From the NCBI GenBank assembly GCA_965659665.1, contig CBFHWU010000001.1, positions 1 to 64,000 on the forward strand: a stretch of DNA of 64,000 bases, read 5' to 3'. Numbering within the stretch: position 1 is the stretch's first letter; every line of letters begins with the position of its first letter. Below, one piece after another: positions 28,263-36,928 of the stretch. The notes under the pieces were generated by a model. It saw nothing but the letters and a program-made list of their open reading frames with translations. It ran no database searches and was not told the origin of the DNA. This DNA is from CBFHWU01 sp965659665 (GTDB lineage Bacteria; Bacteroidota; Bacteroidia; Flavobacteriales; Flavobacteriaceae). The position numbers and the translations under genes are program-made.

Positions 28263-29675
28263 ATGAAAACAAAAAACAATTTTTCGATTATAGCAATATT
28301 TTTGCTCGCTGTCTTTACAGCGTCTTGTGTTCAAGATGACTTCTCTATTCCAAGAAGTCTTGGAGATGAAGAAAATGCACAATTACAATTGTTATTTACT
28401 GAAGTTGAAAACGGATCAAAAGCGATGGTAGATATCGCCTATGTAAAAGAACTGTTTGTTTCGGGTCAACCTGTTGAAATTAGTTCTGATTTGGTTTTGA
28501 AAGGCTATGTGACTACGTCCGACGCTTCTGGCAATTTTTACAAAGAATTTTTTATACAAGATACTCCCTCTGACCCCACATCGGCGATCAAAATTTCAGC
28601 AGATGTTGTCGATTCTTACAACAGATTTAATATTGGTCGAGAACTATATATCGATCTTAAAGGACTTAGTGTAGGTGAGGTTCGAAGCGGAGATGGTGTA
28701 GTTACTATTGGCGAAAATATTAATCAAGATAATGAAGTCGAGATGATTCGTTCCTTGAGTATTAATGCTCATATTTTTAGATCGCCAACAACAGAAACGA
28801 TTTTTCCTACGGAAGTGAAGTTATCCCAGATTAGCAATGCTCATTTAGGAATGCAAGTACTTGTTAATGATGTAGGATTTGTTGCCAATGAAAAAGGACT
28901 TCCTTTTGTAGACCCACAAGACAGCTACGATACGCAACGTACTCTTGAAGCATGTGAAGGATTTTCCAAATCCAATTTCATTTTAGAAACCAGCGCTTTT
29001 GCAAACTTTAGTCAAGTACCTATTCCCTCTGGTAATGGAAGTTTAATTGGAATTATAAATAAAACCTATAATGGAAGTGACTTGGTATTGGTTTTAAATG
29101 ACTTAGAAAGTATTGATTTGACAAATTCTGATTGTGAGCTTTTGAACTTAGATGACTTTACAACAGTTTTTGAAGAAAAATTTGATGACCTTCAGGACAA
29201 TACGAATTTGAATTTAGCGGGATGGATTAACGTCGCTGAAGAAGGGAGTGAATTATGGACTGAACAAATCTTTGGGGGCAATGGATATACAGAGTTTAGT
29301 GCTTATCGCACAGGAGATAATGTCAATATTGGCTGGTTAGTGACCCCTGCTTTCGATTTGGGAGGCGGAAGTAACTATATCAACTTTAAAACAGCTCAAC
29401 ATCATTTAGATGATGCCGATAACAACACATTGGAAGTATTTGTCTCTGCAGATTTTGACGGTACAAATGTACCCTCAGCTACTTGGGAGGAGATTCCAGT
29501 AACATTACCAGATACAAGTACACAATGGTATCAGTTTATTGATGCGGGATTAATTGATGTATCCAACTATTCTGGGACACTGTATTTGGCGTTTAAATAT
29601 ACAGGTTCAGGGAATAACACTTCTTTGGATGGGGGTTATTTTGTAGATGATGTTCTGTTTTTATCCTCTAATTGA
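28263..29675 (+). CDS. DUF5689 / choice-of-anchor J lipoprotein
   Basis: This 470-residue surface lipoprotein has signal NFSIIAIFLLAVFTASC (lipobox Cys at residue 22 from the ATG at 28263). Residues about 40-240 form the DUF5689 region with OB-like strands (GYVTTSDASGNFYKEFFIQDT, GRELYIDLKGL); the C-terminal 170 residues (FEEKFDDLQDNTNLNLAGW ... GYFVDDVLFL) are a jelly-roll choice-of-anchor J module often found on carbohydrate- or surface-binding proteins. An ATG 24 bases earlier at 28239 overlaps the receptor stop and could also be used. Position right after a TonB-dependent receptor suggests it is that receptor's surface partner, comparable to SusD in role though not in fold (inference). 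Confidence 0.75.
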   Translation: MKTKNNFSIIAIFLLAVFTASCVQDDFSIPRSLGDEENAQLQLLFTEVENGSKAMVDIAYVKELFVSGQPVEISSDLVLKGYVTTSDASGNFYKEFFIQDTPSDPTSAIKISADVVDSYNRFNIGRELYIDLKGLSVGEVRSGDGVVTIGENINQDNEVEMIRSLSINAHIFRSPTTETIFPTEVKLSQISNAHLGMQVLVNDVGFVANEKGLPFVDPQDSYDTQRTLEACEGFSKSNFILETSAFANFSQVPIPSGNGSLIGIINKTYNGSDLVLVLNDLESIDLTNSDCELLNLDDFTTVFEEKFDDLQDNTNLNLAGWINVAEEGSELWTEQIFGGNGYTEFSAYRTGDNVNIGWLVTPAFDLGGGSNYINFKTAQHHLDDADNNTLEVFVSADFDGTNVPSATWEEIPVTLPDTSTQWYQFIDAGLIDVSNYSGTLYLAFKYTGSGNNTSLDGGYFVDDVLFLSSN

Positions 29676-29681
29676 TTTATT

Positions 29682-30776
29682 TTGATCGAAAATAACTATT
29701 TATTATGTTGTTTGGTTGTAAGTAGTTTTTTTTCTGGGTTTCTATTTGCACAAATACCAGAGAATTACTACGACGATGCCGAAAATAAAAAAGGAAATGA
29801 GCTAAAACAAGCACTATACGAAATTATAGGTAATCATAGAGTTTTTCCTTACACCTCCTCCTCCACGGATGTTTGGGATATTTTACAAAAATCGGATGAA
29901 GACCCTAACGATTCAGAGAGAATAATTTTGGTGTATACTGGTCGTTCACAAGAAAAAGGATATCGAGACGGAAGCGGAAATTACAGTAACTATGAAAACG
30001 GGAATGGTAGTAGGGTAAATTCATGGAATAGAGAGCATATATGGCCTAAGTCACATGGTTTTCCTGACTCTGACGACGAAGCCTACACTGATGCACACCA
30101 CCTAAAACCGTGTGATAACTCTGTAAACTCCTCTCGTGGAAATAAGGATTTTGATTATGGAGGTTCTCAACATAGTGAAGCTACTGCTTGTCGAACAGAT
30201 GGGGATAGTTGGGAACCAAGAGATCAAGTCAAAGGGGATATTGCTCGCATGTTATTTTATATGGTAGTACGTTATGATCCAGGATATCATAGAAATAATT
30301 CGACATATGATTTAGAACTTGTTGACTATACAGGAACAAGTTCTTCTCCGATACTGGGAAAGCTTTCTTCTCTTTTGCAGTGGCATATCGATGATCCTGT
30401 AGATGATTTTGAACAAAATAGAAATGAAGTAATTTTTAGTTATCAAGAAAACAGAAACCCATTTATTGATCACCCAAGTTTGGTGGAGTACATATGGGGC
30501 AATGAACAACAAAATAATTGGTCAAGTTCACTTTCTATAAGTGAAGTGACTCCCGACAGCTGGGAAATATATCCAAATCCTGTTTCTTCTGATCGTTCAA
30601 AAATTCATTCTACAAGACCCTTTGATAGCCTGGAAATTTTTACTTTGAAGGGACAAATAATTGACCAATCATTGCAGTCAGGATCTAGCTTTCAAAGCCC
30701 CTCCAAGAAAGGAATGTACTTCGTCCGTTTAATGCACAATCAAAATACAACCATCCAAAAGTTAATAGTTAACTAA
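29682..30776 (+). CDS. Secreted endonuclease I with type A T9SS sorting domain
   Basis: The protein has 364 residues starting at TTG, with a signal sequence ending FLFAQ (about residue 23). The catalytic endonuclease I domain (EndA/Vvn type) has SWNREHIWPKSHGFP (about 108-122), TDAHHLKPCDNSVNSSRGN with the catalytic and metal-binding His/Asn residues, and a DYGG turn. The last 70 residues (WEIYPNPVSSDRSK ... GMYFVRL ... KLIVN) form the type A T9SS C-terminal domain that directs secretion and surface attachment. Such enzymes degrade DNA and RNA outside the cell. It starts 6 bases after the DUF5689 gene, in the same unit as the receptor. Confidence 0.9.
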   Translation: MIENNYLLCCLVVSSFFSGFLFAQIPENYYDDAENKKGNELKQALYEIIGNHRVFPYTSSSTDVWDILQKSDEDPNDSERIILVYTGRSQEKGYRDGSGNYSNYENGNGSRVNSWNREHIWPKSHGFPDSDDEAYTDAHHLKPCDNSVNSSRGNKDFDYGGSQHSEATACRTDGDSWEPRDQVKGDIARMLFYMVVRYDPGYHRNNSTYDLELVDYTGTSSSPILGKLSSLLQWHIDDPVDDFEQNRNEVIFSYQENRNPFIDHPSLVEYIWGNEQQNNWSSSLSISEVTPDSWEIYPNPVSSDRSKIHSTRPFDSLEIFTLKGQIIDQSLQSGSSFQSPSKKGMYFVRLMHNQNTTIQKLIVN

Positions 30777-30792
30777 TCACTAATCAACACAA

Positions 30793-30822
30793 TCGTTTTA
30801 TACACGAGAACGCTTAAAACGA
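30793..30822 (+). terminator. Possible terminator hairpin after endonuclease I gene
   Basis: An 8-base perfect inverted repeat, TCGTTTTA (30793-30800) and TAAAACGA (30815-30822), has a 14-base loop. The stem is AT-rich and no strong T-run follows directly, so termination activity is uncertain. Confidence 0.3.
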
Positions 30823-30857
30823 CAAAGACTTTTCACAAAAGATTATTGTGATTAAAA

Positions 30858-30885
30858 TTTGGATGGTCCCCTTTTCGTAACTTTG
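30858..30885 (+). promoter_or_regulatory. Bacteroidota-type promoter for yicC-gmk-nadD
   Basis: TTTG at 30858-30861 and TAACTTTG at 30878-30885 (exact TAnnTTTG) are 16 bases apart. The -7 box ends 15 bases before the ATG at 30901, leaving a leader of roughly 10 bases. This fits the ATG start and excludes an upstream in-frame start at 30859. Confidence 0.55.
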
Positions 30886-30900
30886 CCCAAAAAAGATAAT

Positions 30901-31761
30901 ATGTTGTTTTCAATGACGGGTTATGGAAAAGCCGAAGCGAATATTTCGGATCAAATAATTCGAATCGAAATTAAATCGCTTAACAGTAAAAATTTAGATC
31001 TCAATATTCGAGTTCCCTCTTTATTCCGATCATTGGAATTAACTATTCGTAATGAAATTTCAAAAGCCCTTATTCGTGGAAAAATAGACTGTAGCATTCA
31101 AGTGACCAATAATGAATCAGCAGTACGTGCAACATTAAACACACATGTTATTGAAGATTATATTTGTCAGATGCAATCTATAGCCCCTGCGGATAAATTT
31201 CAATACTTATCACTTGCAGTGCGGATGCCAGAGGCTTTCAGCCCACATGATAAAGACTTATCTGAACAGGATCAACAAACTCTTTATAAACTATTGTGGC
31301 AAGCGCTTGAACAATTAAATCAATTTCGAGACCAAGAGGGAGCATCTATGCAAAAGGATTTTCATCTACGAGTTTCTGAAATTACAGAGATCTTAGATAA
31401 AATTGAATCCGTTAAAGATGAGCGCTTGTCAAATATACAATCACGACTTCATGAAGAATTTAAAAAAATGCAATTAGAGGTTGATGCAAGTCGATTTGAA
31501 CAAGAACTTATCTATTACCTTGAAAAGCTAGACATTACAGAAGAAATTGTTAGGCTCAAAAATCATTTGAGCTACTTTATCACCACCCTTGAAGAAAATC
31601 GAACGGCAAAGGGTAAAAAACTTGGATTTATTGCTCAAGAAATAGGACGTGAAATTAATACAATAGGCTCTAAATCAAGTGATTATAGTATGCAACAAGA
31701 TGTTGTTCAAATGAAAGATGCCCTAGAAAAAATAAAAGAACAACTCCTAAATGTACTTTGA
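30901..31761 (+). CDS. yicC: YicC-family endoribonuclease
   Basis: The protein has 286 residues. The N-terminus MLFSMTGYGKAEA is the YicC hallmark, followed by IEIKSLNSKNLDLNIR; the C-terminal DUF1732 part includes EGASMQKDF, LEKLDITEEIVRLKNHL and GKKLGFIAQEIGREINTIGSK. YicC proteins cleave RNA and in E. coli influence small-RNA decay. The ATG at 30901 matches the conserved N-terminus. The TGA stop overlaps the gmk ATG (TGATG), so yicC-gmk-nadD forms a tightly coupled operon; yicC-gmk linkage is conserved in many bacteria. Confidence 0.93.
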   Translation: MLFSMTGYGKAEANISDQIIRIEIKSLNSKNLDLNIRVPSLFRSLELTIRNEISKALIRGKIDCSIQVTNNESAVRATLNTHVIEDYICQMQSIAPADKFQYLSLAVRMPEAFSPHDKDLSEQDQQTLYKLLWQALEQLNQFRDQEGASMQKDFHLRVSEITEILDKIESVKDERLSNIQSRLHEEFKKMQLEVDASRFEQELIYYLEKLDITEEIVRLKNHLSYFITTLEENRTAKGKKLGFIAQEIGREINTIGSKSSDYSMQQDVVQMKDALEKIKEQLLNVL

Positions 31762-32333
31762 TGAAAGAAGGTAAATGTATTGTTCTTTCAGCTCCTTCGG
31801 GAAGTGGAAAAACAACAATAGCCAAATTTTTATTAAATAAACCTGAACTCAACTTGATGTTTTCTATTTCAGCTACCTCAAGAGCCCCGCGTTCGAATGA
31901 AACCCATGGAGAAGATTATTATTTTTTATCGAAATCATCATTTGAAAACAAAATTAAAAATAAAGAATTTGTAGAATATGAAGAAGTGTATCCAGGAAGT
32001 TTTTATGGGACGTTATTGTCAGAACTTGATGATATATGGAGTAAGGGTAAGCATGTGATTTTTGATATTGATGTAGTGGGAGGGCTTAATATCAAGTCTT
32101 TATTCCCTGAAAAAACATGTACTATTTTTATCATGCCCCCTAGTCTTGAGTTACTCGAAAACCGACTTAGAAACCGAAAAACGGAAAGCGATAAACACAT
32201 TAACATGCGTTTAAAAAAAGCCAAACAAGAAATGAGTAGTTATAAAGAGTTTGAACATATTGTCATAAATGATGACTTAGAATTAGCACAGTATAAAATA
32301 TATCAATTAGTAGCTTCATTTTTACAACCATGA
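31761..32333 (+). CDS. gmk: Guanylate kinase
   Basis: This 190-residue cytoplasmic enzyme phosphorylates GMP to GDP with ATP. The P-loop is APSGSGKTT (about residues 9-17), and the GMP-binding region has SATSRAPRSNETHGEDYYFL and FVEYEEVYPGSFYG. Length and motifs match bacterial Gmk. The ATG at 31761 shares bases with the yicC stop; a TTG one codon upstream is not preferred. The stop overlaps the nadD start (ATGA). Confidence 0.96.
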   Translation: MKEGKCIVLSAPSGSGKTTIAKFLLNKPELNLMFSISATSRAPRSNETHGEDYYFLSKSSFENKIKNKEFVEYEEVYPGSFYGTLLSELDDIWSKGKHVIFDIDVVGGLNIKSLFPEKTCTIFIMPPSLELLENRLRNRKTESDKHINMRLKKAKQEMSSYKEFEHIVINDDLELAQYKIYQLVASFLQP

Positions 32334-32893
32334 ACAAGATAGGCTTATTTTTTGGGAGTTTTAACCCTATTCATAATGGACATATTGAGATTGCTCGCAC
32401 CGTGCTTGAGCAAGGAAAACTTCAGCATATAGAGTTTGTCGTGAGTCCTCAAAATCCATTTAAAAAACAACAAGAGTTACTTCCCGAAAAATCTCGACTG
32501 GAATTAGTCACTGAAGTTTTGGAGAACGAACCTCAAATGTTGGTCAATACAATTGAGTTCCAGTTAAATCAACCTAATTATACTGCGGAAACACTACAGG
32601 TGTTACATAAGAACAACCCAACCATTTCATACGTATTGATTATGGGGGCGGATAACTACTCACAGATTCAAAAGTGGAAAAATTATCAAGCAATTTTAGA
32701 ATATCCCATATATATCTACCCAAGAGTGGGGATTGAGATTCCTTATTTATGTAAAAATAGGTTTTTAGTAAAAGCTCCATTACTGGATATTTCAGCTTCA
32801 GAAATACGTAACAAAGTTAGAAACAAACAATCCCTAAAAAAATGGGTACATCCTTTTGTAGCATCCTATTTATTAGGAACTAATGATATTTAA
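32330..32893 (+). CDS. nadD: Nicotinate-nucleotide adenylyltransferase
   Basis: This 187-residue enzyme transfers AMP from ATP to nicotinic acid mononucleotide, giving deamido-NAD in NAD synthesis. GLFFGSFNPIHNGHIEIA at the start contains the nucleotidyltransferase HxGH motif (HNGH); VSPQNPFKK and the C-terminal ISASEIRNKVR (the ISxTxxR motif) are present. It is the third gene of yicC-gmk-nadD with a 4-base overlap. The 3' end overlaps the convergent AlbA_2-domain gene by 14 bases. Confidence 0.95.
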   Translation: MNKIGLFFGSFNPIHNGHIEIARTVLEQGKLQHIEFVVSPQNPFKKQQELLPEKSRLELVTEVLENEPQMLVNTIEFQLNQPNYTAETLQVLHKNNPTISYVLIMGADNYSQIQKWKNYQAILEYPIYIYPRVGIEIPYLCKNRFLVKAPLLDISASEIRNKVRNKQSLKKWVHPFVASYLLGTNDI

Positions 32894-34016
32894 TTTTTCT
32901 CAAAATACGTTGAGCATCTTTGATGCTTTGATATACGGATTCCCCTTCTTTTTTTAAATAATGCTGTGCTTTATTGATGTTGTTTTTAGCTTCTTCAAAG
33001 CCATTAAGATAACATAACATATAGGAAGGGGCTAAGTTGATGAGATCTTTTCGCTCTATTTCAGAAAGTGATTGGTGAGATTTTAATTTTTCAAGGACCA
33101 CATTGTTTGTATTGAAAATATGGAAAAGCAGTTTTTTTTCATATTTCGGAGGCTCAAACAAAAAATCAGTATGGATTTCGTAAGAACCATTATCGTTAAA
33201 TTCAAAACGCAATTGCTCTAATGGGTAGTATTTATAATTATTATTAAGCCCTAATCGCACATATTCTAATAGTCTGAAAGAGTGCTCATCAAATTCAATT
33301 TCAACTTCGTCTAAAGCGGAATAAAACAACTTAACACGTTCATTGATAAACTCAATATCTACTCTTGAAAAATAACTTCGAGTTTTCACCTTTTTTTCAA
33401 AACCAGCCCAACAAACCACAAAATTTTCCTTGAACACTTTATACTGAGGTTGAAGACTTTTATGATACCTTTGAATAAATTCTACAACACCATCAAGGGT
33501 AAGTTCAATATTATTTTGTGCGTGTCTTTCAATTTCCCCAACTAATGATGAATTGACATCTACTATTTCAATATCAAACACCTTAGACATAGACATACTC
33601 CCATCTCTAAAGAAAACAGTTCCACCATAGTATTTCCAAATATTTTTTCTTAGGGAAGTAATTTTTTCTGTAGGGCGGATAGTGACCAGCCCTACTACTT
33701 TTCCAGTAGGTAATTGAGGAAAGTGAATGTTTTCATAAAGAACAACAGGAGGGTTTTGCAAATATGCGTTTATTAAATTTTGAATTTTAGCATCGTCAAA
33801 AAAATCCACACCCACAATGCTGTTCTCCTCGTCTTCAACCCCAACAACAATGTATGAGTTGTTTTTTGGATTAGAATTTGACAAAGCACAGATATGCTTG
33901 AGAAACTTTGCTTTTCCTTCTTTCAAGCCAATATTGAGAATTCTTTTTTTGTCGTAAAAGCTGTTTTCGTCATTATGAGCGAGTAAATTTTTAACCAGTA
34001 AACGTTTATTAATCAT
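32880..34016 (-). CDS. AlbA_2 (Schlafen-like) domain protein
   Basis: The protein has 378 residues. The first 150 match the Schlafen AlbA_2 domain often annotated as a putative ATP/DNA-binding regulator: KAKFLKHICALSNSN, YIVVGVEDEENSIVGVD, and PTGKVVGLVTIRP with KYYGGTVFFRDGS. In AlbA_2 proteins the first motif usually reads E-x-K...FAN, but here the acidic residue and the Ala-Asn pair are altered (KAKF...ALSN). The C-terminal 200 residues are not recognised. It follows the aldo/keto reductase on the same strand with a 2-base gap. Function is unknown; DNA or RNA binding is a family-level guess. Confidence 0.65.
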   Translation of the reverse strand: MINKRLLVKNLLAHNDENSFYDKKRILNIGLKEGKAKFLKHICALSNSNPKNNSYIVVGVEDEENSIVGVDFFDDAKIQNLINAYLQNPPVVLYENIHFPQLPTGKVVGLVTIRPTEKITSLRKNIWKYYGGTVFFRDGSMSMSKVFDIEIVDVNSSLVGEIERHAQNNIELTLDGVVEFIQRYHKSLQPQYKVFKENFVVCWAGFEKKVKTRSYFSRVDIEFINERVKLFYSALDEVEIEFDEHSFRLLEYVRLGLNNNYKYYPLEQLRFEFNDNGSYEIHTDFLFEPPKYEKKLLFHIFNTNNVVLEKLKSHQSLSEIERKDLINLAPSYMLCYLNGFEEAKNNINKAQHYLKKEGESVYQSIKDAQRILRKIKYH

Positions 34017-34018
34017 TT

Positions 34019-34891
34019 TTAGGGAACTTTATGACCTTGACTAAGGGTGAGCAAACGAAACCAATCCACTGTACTTAGTTGAATATCTAAAGCTCCCATA
34101 GCCGAACGGATACGTTCGGGTTGTGAACTTCCAATAACAGGCAAAATCTTAGACGGATGACGTAAAAGCCAAGCCAATAGTAATTGAAATTCATTGACTT
34201 GATATGACGTACTTAATTCGCTTAACAATGATTTTAAGCGAATATTTTTTTCATTCTTTTCAAGAAACAAAGACCCCATGGGACTCCAAGCCATAGGTCG
34301 TATTTCACGGCTTTGCAACTCGTCTAAAGTTCCGTTTATTAATGGGTTAAAATAAGTGAGGGATATTTCAATTTGATTGTATGCGATAGGAGTGTATTTT
34401 TCAAGAGCACGAATTTGTTCAAGATTAAAATTGGATACACCAAAAGCACGAATTTTACCCACTTTGATGAGATGACGGATTAATTTACCAACTTGTTCGA
34501 CATCGAGAAGTGGGCTAGGGCGGTGCAACAATAGAACATCTAAATAATCTGTTTTTAGATGTTCAAGAGATTGACTGACACTCTCCTCTAAATAATTAGG
34601 GTCATATTCGTAATATTTTAAGGGGAGAGCTCTTTCGTCGCAAGGGTACTGGATACCATATTTTGATATAAATTGCACATGTTCTCTAGGAATTTGTGTT
34701 TTTTCAAAAGCCTTCCCAAATATTTTTTCGGTAGTATATCCACCATAGATATCGGCATGGTCAAAACTTGTAATCCCAGAGGAATAGGCAGCTTCAATAC
34801 AGCAGGCCATATTTCGAATCGAATGGTTTGCCCCCCACTGCCCCCAACGCATGACTCCAGCAATAATAGGTGATAAATTAAGGTTGTCCAT
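34019..34891 (-). CDS. Aldo/keto reductase
   Basis: The protein has 290 residues with a TIM-barrel fold. The catalytic tetrad is visible as FDHADIYG (Asp and Tyr), ISKYG (Lys) and LLLHRPSP (His). The NADPH-binding end shows PVIGSSQPERIRSAM. It resembles the YdhF-type group (AKR11-like). These enzymes reduce carbonyl compounds; the natural substrate cannot be read from sequence. It starts 134 bases from the divergent Bat operon and is first in a two-gene unit with the AlbA_2 protein. Confidence 0.9.
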   Translation of the reverse strand: MDNLNLSPIIAGVMRWGQWGANHSIRNMACCIEAAYSSGITSFDHADIYGGYTTEKIFGKAFEKTQIPREHVQFISKYGIQYPCDERALPLKYYEYDPNYLEESVSQSLEHLKTDYLDVLLLHRPSPLLDVEQVGKLIRHLIKVGKIRAFGVSNFNLEQIRALEKYTPIAYNQIEISLTYFNPLINGTLDELQSREIRPMAWSPMGSLFLEKNEKNIRLKSLLSELSTSYQVNEFQLLLAWLLRHPSKILPVIGSSQPERIRSAMGALDIQLSTVDWFRLLTLSQGHKVP

Positions 34892-35025
34892 TTTTTAACA
34901 TTTAAGCACAAGATACATAAATTGAATAAGATGCATTTTAACCAAAAATTAACAGAATATGGTAATTTTTTTATTCAACTTGCAACACTTATGAATGATA
35001 TGTATTTTCACCAAAAAAAACAATA

Positions 35026-36024
35026 ATGAATGATACTCAAGTTGATATTAAAGCACTAAATGAAAAAATTGAAAAAGAAAGTGCTTTTATTGATATTTTA
35101 ACCCTTGAAATGGGAAAAGTAATCGTTGGACAGCGCCATATGGTAGAACGTTTACTAATTGGGCTTTTAGGTCAAGGTCATATTCTTTTAGAAGGGGTAC
35201 CAGGATTAGCCAAAACATTAGCTATCAACACTTTAAGTAAAGCCGTCAAAGGCACTTTTAGCCGTATTCAGTTTACTCCTGATTTGCTTCCTGCAGATGT
35301 CATTGGAACAATGATCTATAATATAAAAGAAAACGATTTCACTATAAAAAAAGGGCCAATTTTTGCTCATTTTGTTTTGACAGATGAAATTAACCGAGCT
35401 CCAGCAAAAGTACAATCCGCTTTGCTTGAGGCCATGCAAGAAAGACAAGTGACTATTGGAGACGAGACGTTCGCCTTAAAACCACCATTTTTGGTTATGG
35501 CAACTCAAAATCCAGTTGAACAAGAAGGAACTTATCCACTTCCTGAAGCTCAAGTAGATCGCTTTATGTTAAAGGTAATTATTGACTATCCAAACAAAAA
35601 CGATGAACAACAAATCATTAAAGCTAATCTAAACGGTAGTTTTGGTACGATAAAGCCCGTTATAAGCTTAGCTCAAATAAACAAAGCTCAAAAAGCAGTT
35701 CGTGAGGTTTATATGGACGAAAAAATAGAAAAATATATTCTCGATTTGGTATTTGCTACCCGAAACCCTGAACATATAAGATTAGACGATCTAAAACCAT
35801 TGATTAGTTTTGGGGCTTCCCCTCGTGGAAGTATAAATTTGGCGATGGCTGCCAAATGTTATGCATTTATTAAAAGGAGAGGGTATGTTGTTCCCGAAGA
35901 TGTACGCGCGGTTATTCACGATGTATTACGTCACAGAATAGGAATTACATACGAAGCTGAAGCTGAAAACATTACATCGGTGGATATTATTAATCGTATT
36001 GTAAATACCGTAGAAGTACCATAA
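35026..36024 (+). CDS. MoxR-family AAA+ ATPase of the Bat operon
   Basis: This 332-residue ATPase has Walker A GVPGLAKT (about residues 54-61), the motif FTPDLLPADVIG, Walker B HFVLTDEINRAPAKVQSALLEAMQE, sensor 1 MATQNPVEQEGTYPLPEAQ and DRFMLKV with the arginine finger. It is the first gene of the eight-gene Bat cluster and probably acts as a chaperone-like remodeller for the VWA proteins encoded behind it. Unlike the ATPase at 2777-4234, its Walker B keeps the canonical Asp-Glu. Bat operons are associated with aerotolerance in Bacteroides and related functions in Leptospira and Francisella; the mechanism is unsettled. Confidence 0.93.
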   Translation: MNDTQVDIKALNEKIEKESAFIDILTLEMGKVIVGQRHMVERLLIGLLGQGHILLEGVPGLAKTLAINTLSKAVKGTFSRIQFTPDLLPADVIGTMIYNIKENDFTIKKGPIFAHFVLTDEINRAPAKVQSALLEAMQERQVTIGDETFALKPPFLVMATQNPVEQEGTYPLPEAQVDRFMLKVIIDYPNKNDEQQIIKANLNGSFGTIKPVISLAQINKAQKAVREVYMDEKIEKYILDLVFATRNPEHIRLDDLKPLISFGASPRGSINLAMAAKCYAFIKRRGYVVPEDVRAVIHDVLRHRIGITYEAEAENITSVDIINRIVNTVEVP

Positions 36025-36061
36025 TCCATTTCAATAAAATTGCAAAACTATCGCTTTGTCT

Positions 36062-36928
36062 ATGGACACAAAGACGCTGTTACAAAAAGTAAGAAAAATT
36101 GAAATTAAAACCCGTCGCCTGAGCAATCATATTTTTGGGGGGGAATATCACAGTACTTTTAAAGGTCGTGGAATGACCTTTAGTGAAGTGCGACAATATC
36201 AATTTGGAGATGATGTGCGCGCCATAGACTGGAATGTTACTGCACGTTATAATGAACCATACGTTAAAGTTTTTGAAGAGGAAAGAGAACTTACGTTGAT
36301 GCTGTTGGTTGATATAAGTGGGTCAGAACAGTTTGGAACTCATCAACAATTTAAAAAAGATTATCTTACTGAAATTTCGGCAACTCTTTCTTTTTCAGCC
36401 TTACAAAATAATGATAAGGTTGGGTTGATTTTGTTTAGCGATCTAATAGAATTGTATATTCCTCCAAAAAAAGGAAAATCACACATCCTTCGAATTATAA
36501 GAGAACTTTTAGAATTTAAACCACAAAGTACTAAAACCAATATTGCAGATGCTATGAAGTTTATGTCCAGTGTGATGAAAAAGAAAGCGATTGTATTTGT
36601 ACTTTCTGATTTTATGGATCATTCATATGACCATACCCTGAAAATAGTTGGACGCAAACACGACATCACAGGAATACGAGTGTATGATCAGCATGAGGAA
36701 TATTTACCTAATATTGGAATGGTTCCTATGATTGATAAAGAAACAGGAAATTACCAGCTTGTTCATACAAGTGCTAAAAAAGTGCGTCAGTCTTATAACC
36801 GATATTATAATGAACGAGCAAATTATTTCAAGCAATCGTTTAGTAAAAGTGGTGCTGGGGCTTTGTCTTGCAGAATGGATGAAAGTTATGTTAAAAAATT
36901 ATTGAGTTATTTTAAGAACCGTGGCTAA
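36062..36928 (+). CDS. DUF58-domain protein of the Bat operon
   Basis: The protein has 288 residues. The DUF58 signature is clear: GRGMTFSEVRQYQFGDDVRAIDWNVTAR and KVFEEERELTLMLLVDISGS. This includes a degenerate VWA-like fold, with DISGS matching a MIDAS DxSxS. DUF58 proteins almost always sit between moxR and the membrane VWA genes and likely bridge the ATPase to them. I use the ATG at 36062; a TTG two codons upstream is in frame. The stop overlaps the next gene by 8 bases. Confidence 0.9.
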   Translation: MDTKTLLQKVRKIEIKTRRLSNHIFGGEYHSTFKGRGMTFSEVRQYQFGDDVRAIDWNVTARYNEPYVKVFEEERELTLMLLVDISGSEQFGTHQQFKKDYLTEISATLSFSALQNNDKVGLILFSDLIELYIPPKKGKSHILRIIRELLEFKPQSTKTNIADAMKFMSSVMKKKAIVFVLSDFMDHSYDHTLKIVGRKHDITGIRVYDQHEEYLPNIGMVPMIDKETGNYQLVHTSAKKVRQSYNRYYNERANYFKQSFSKSGAGALSCRMDESYVKKLLSYFKNRG

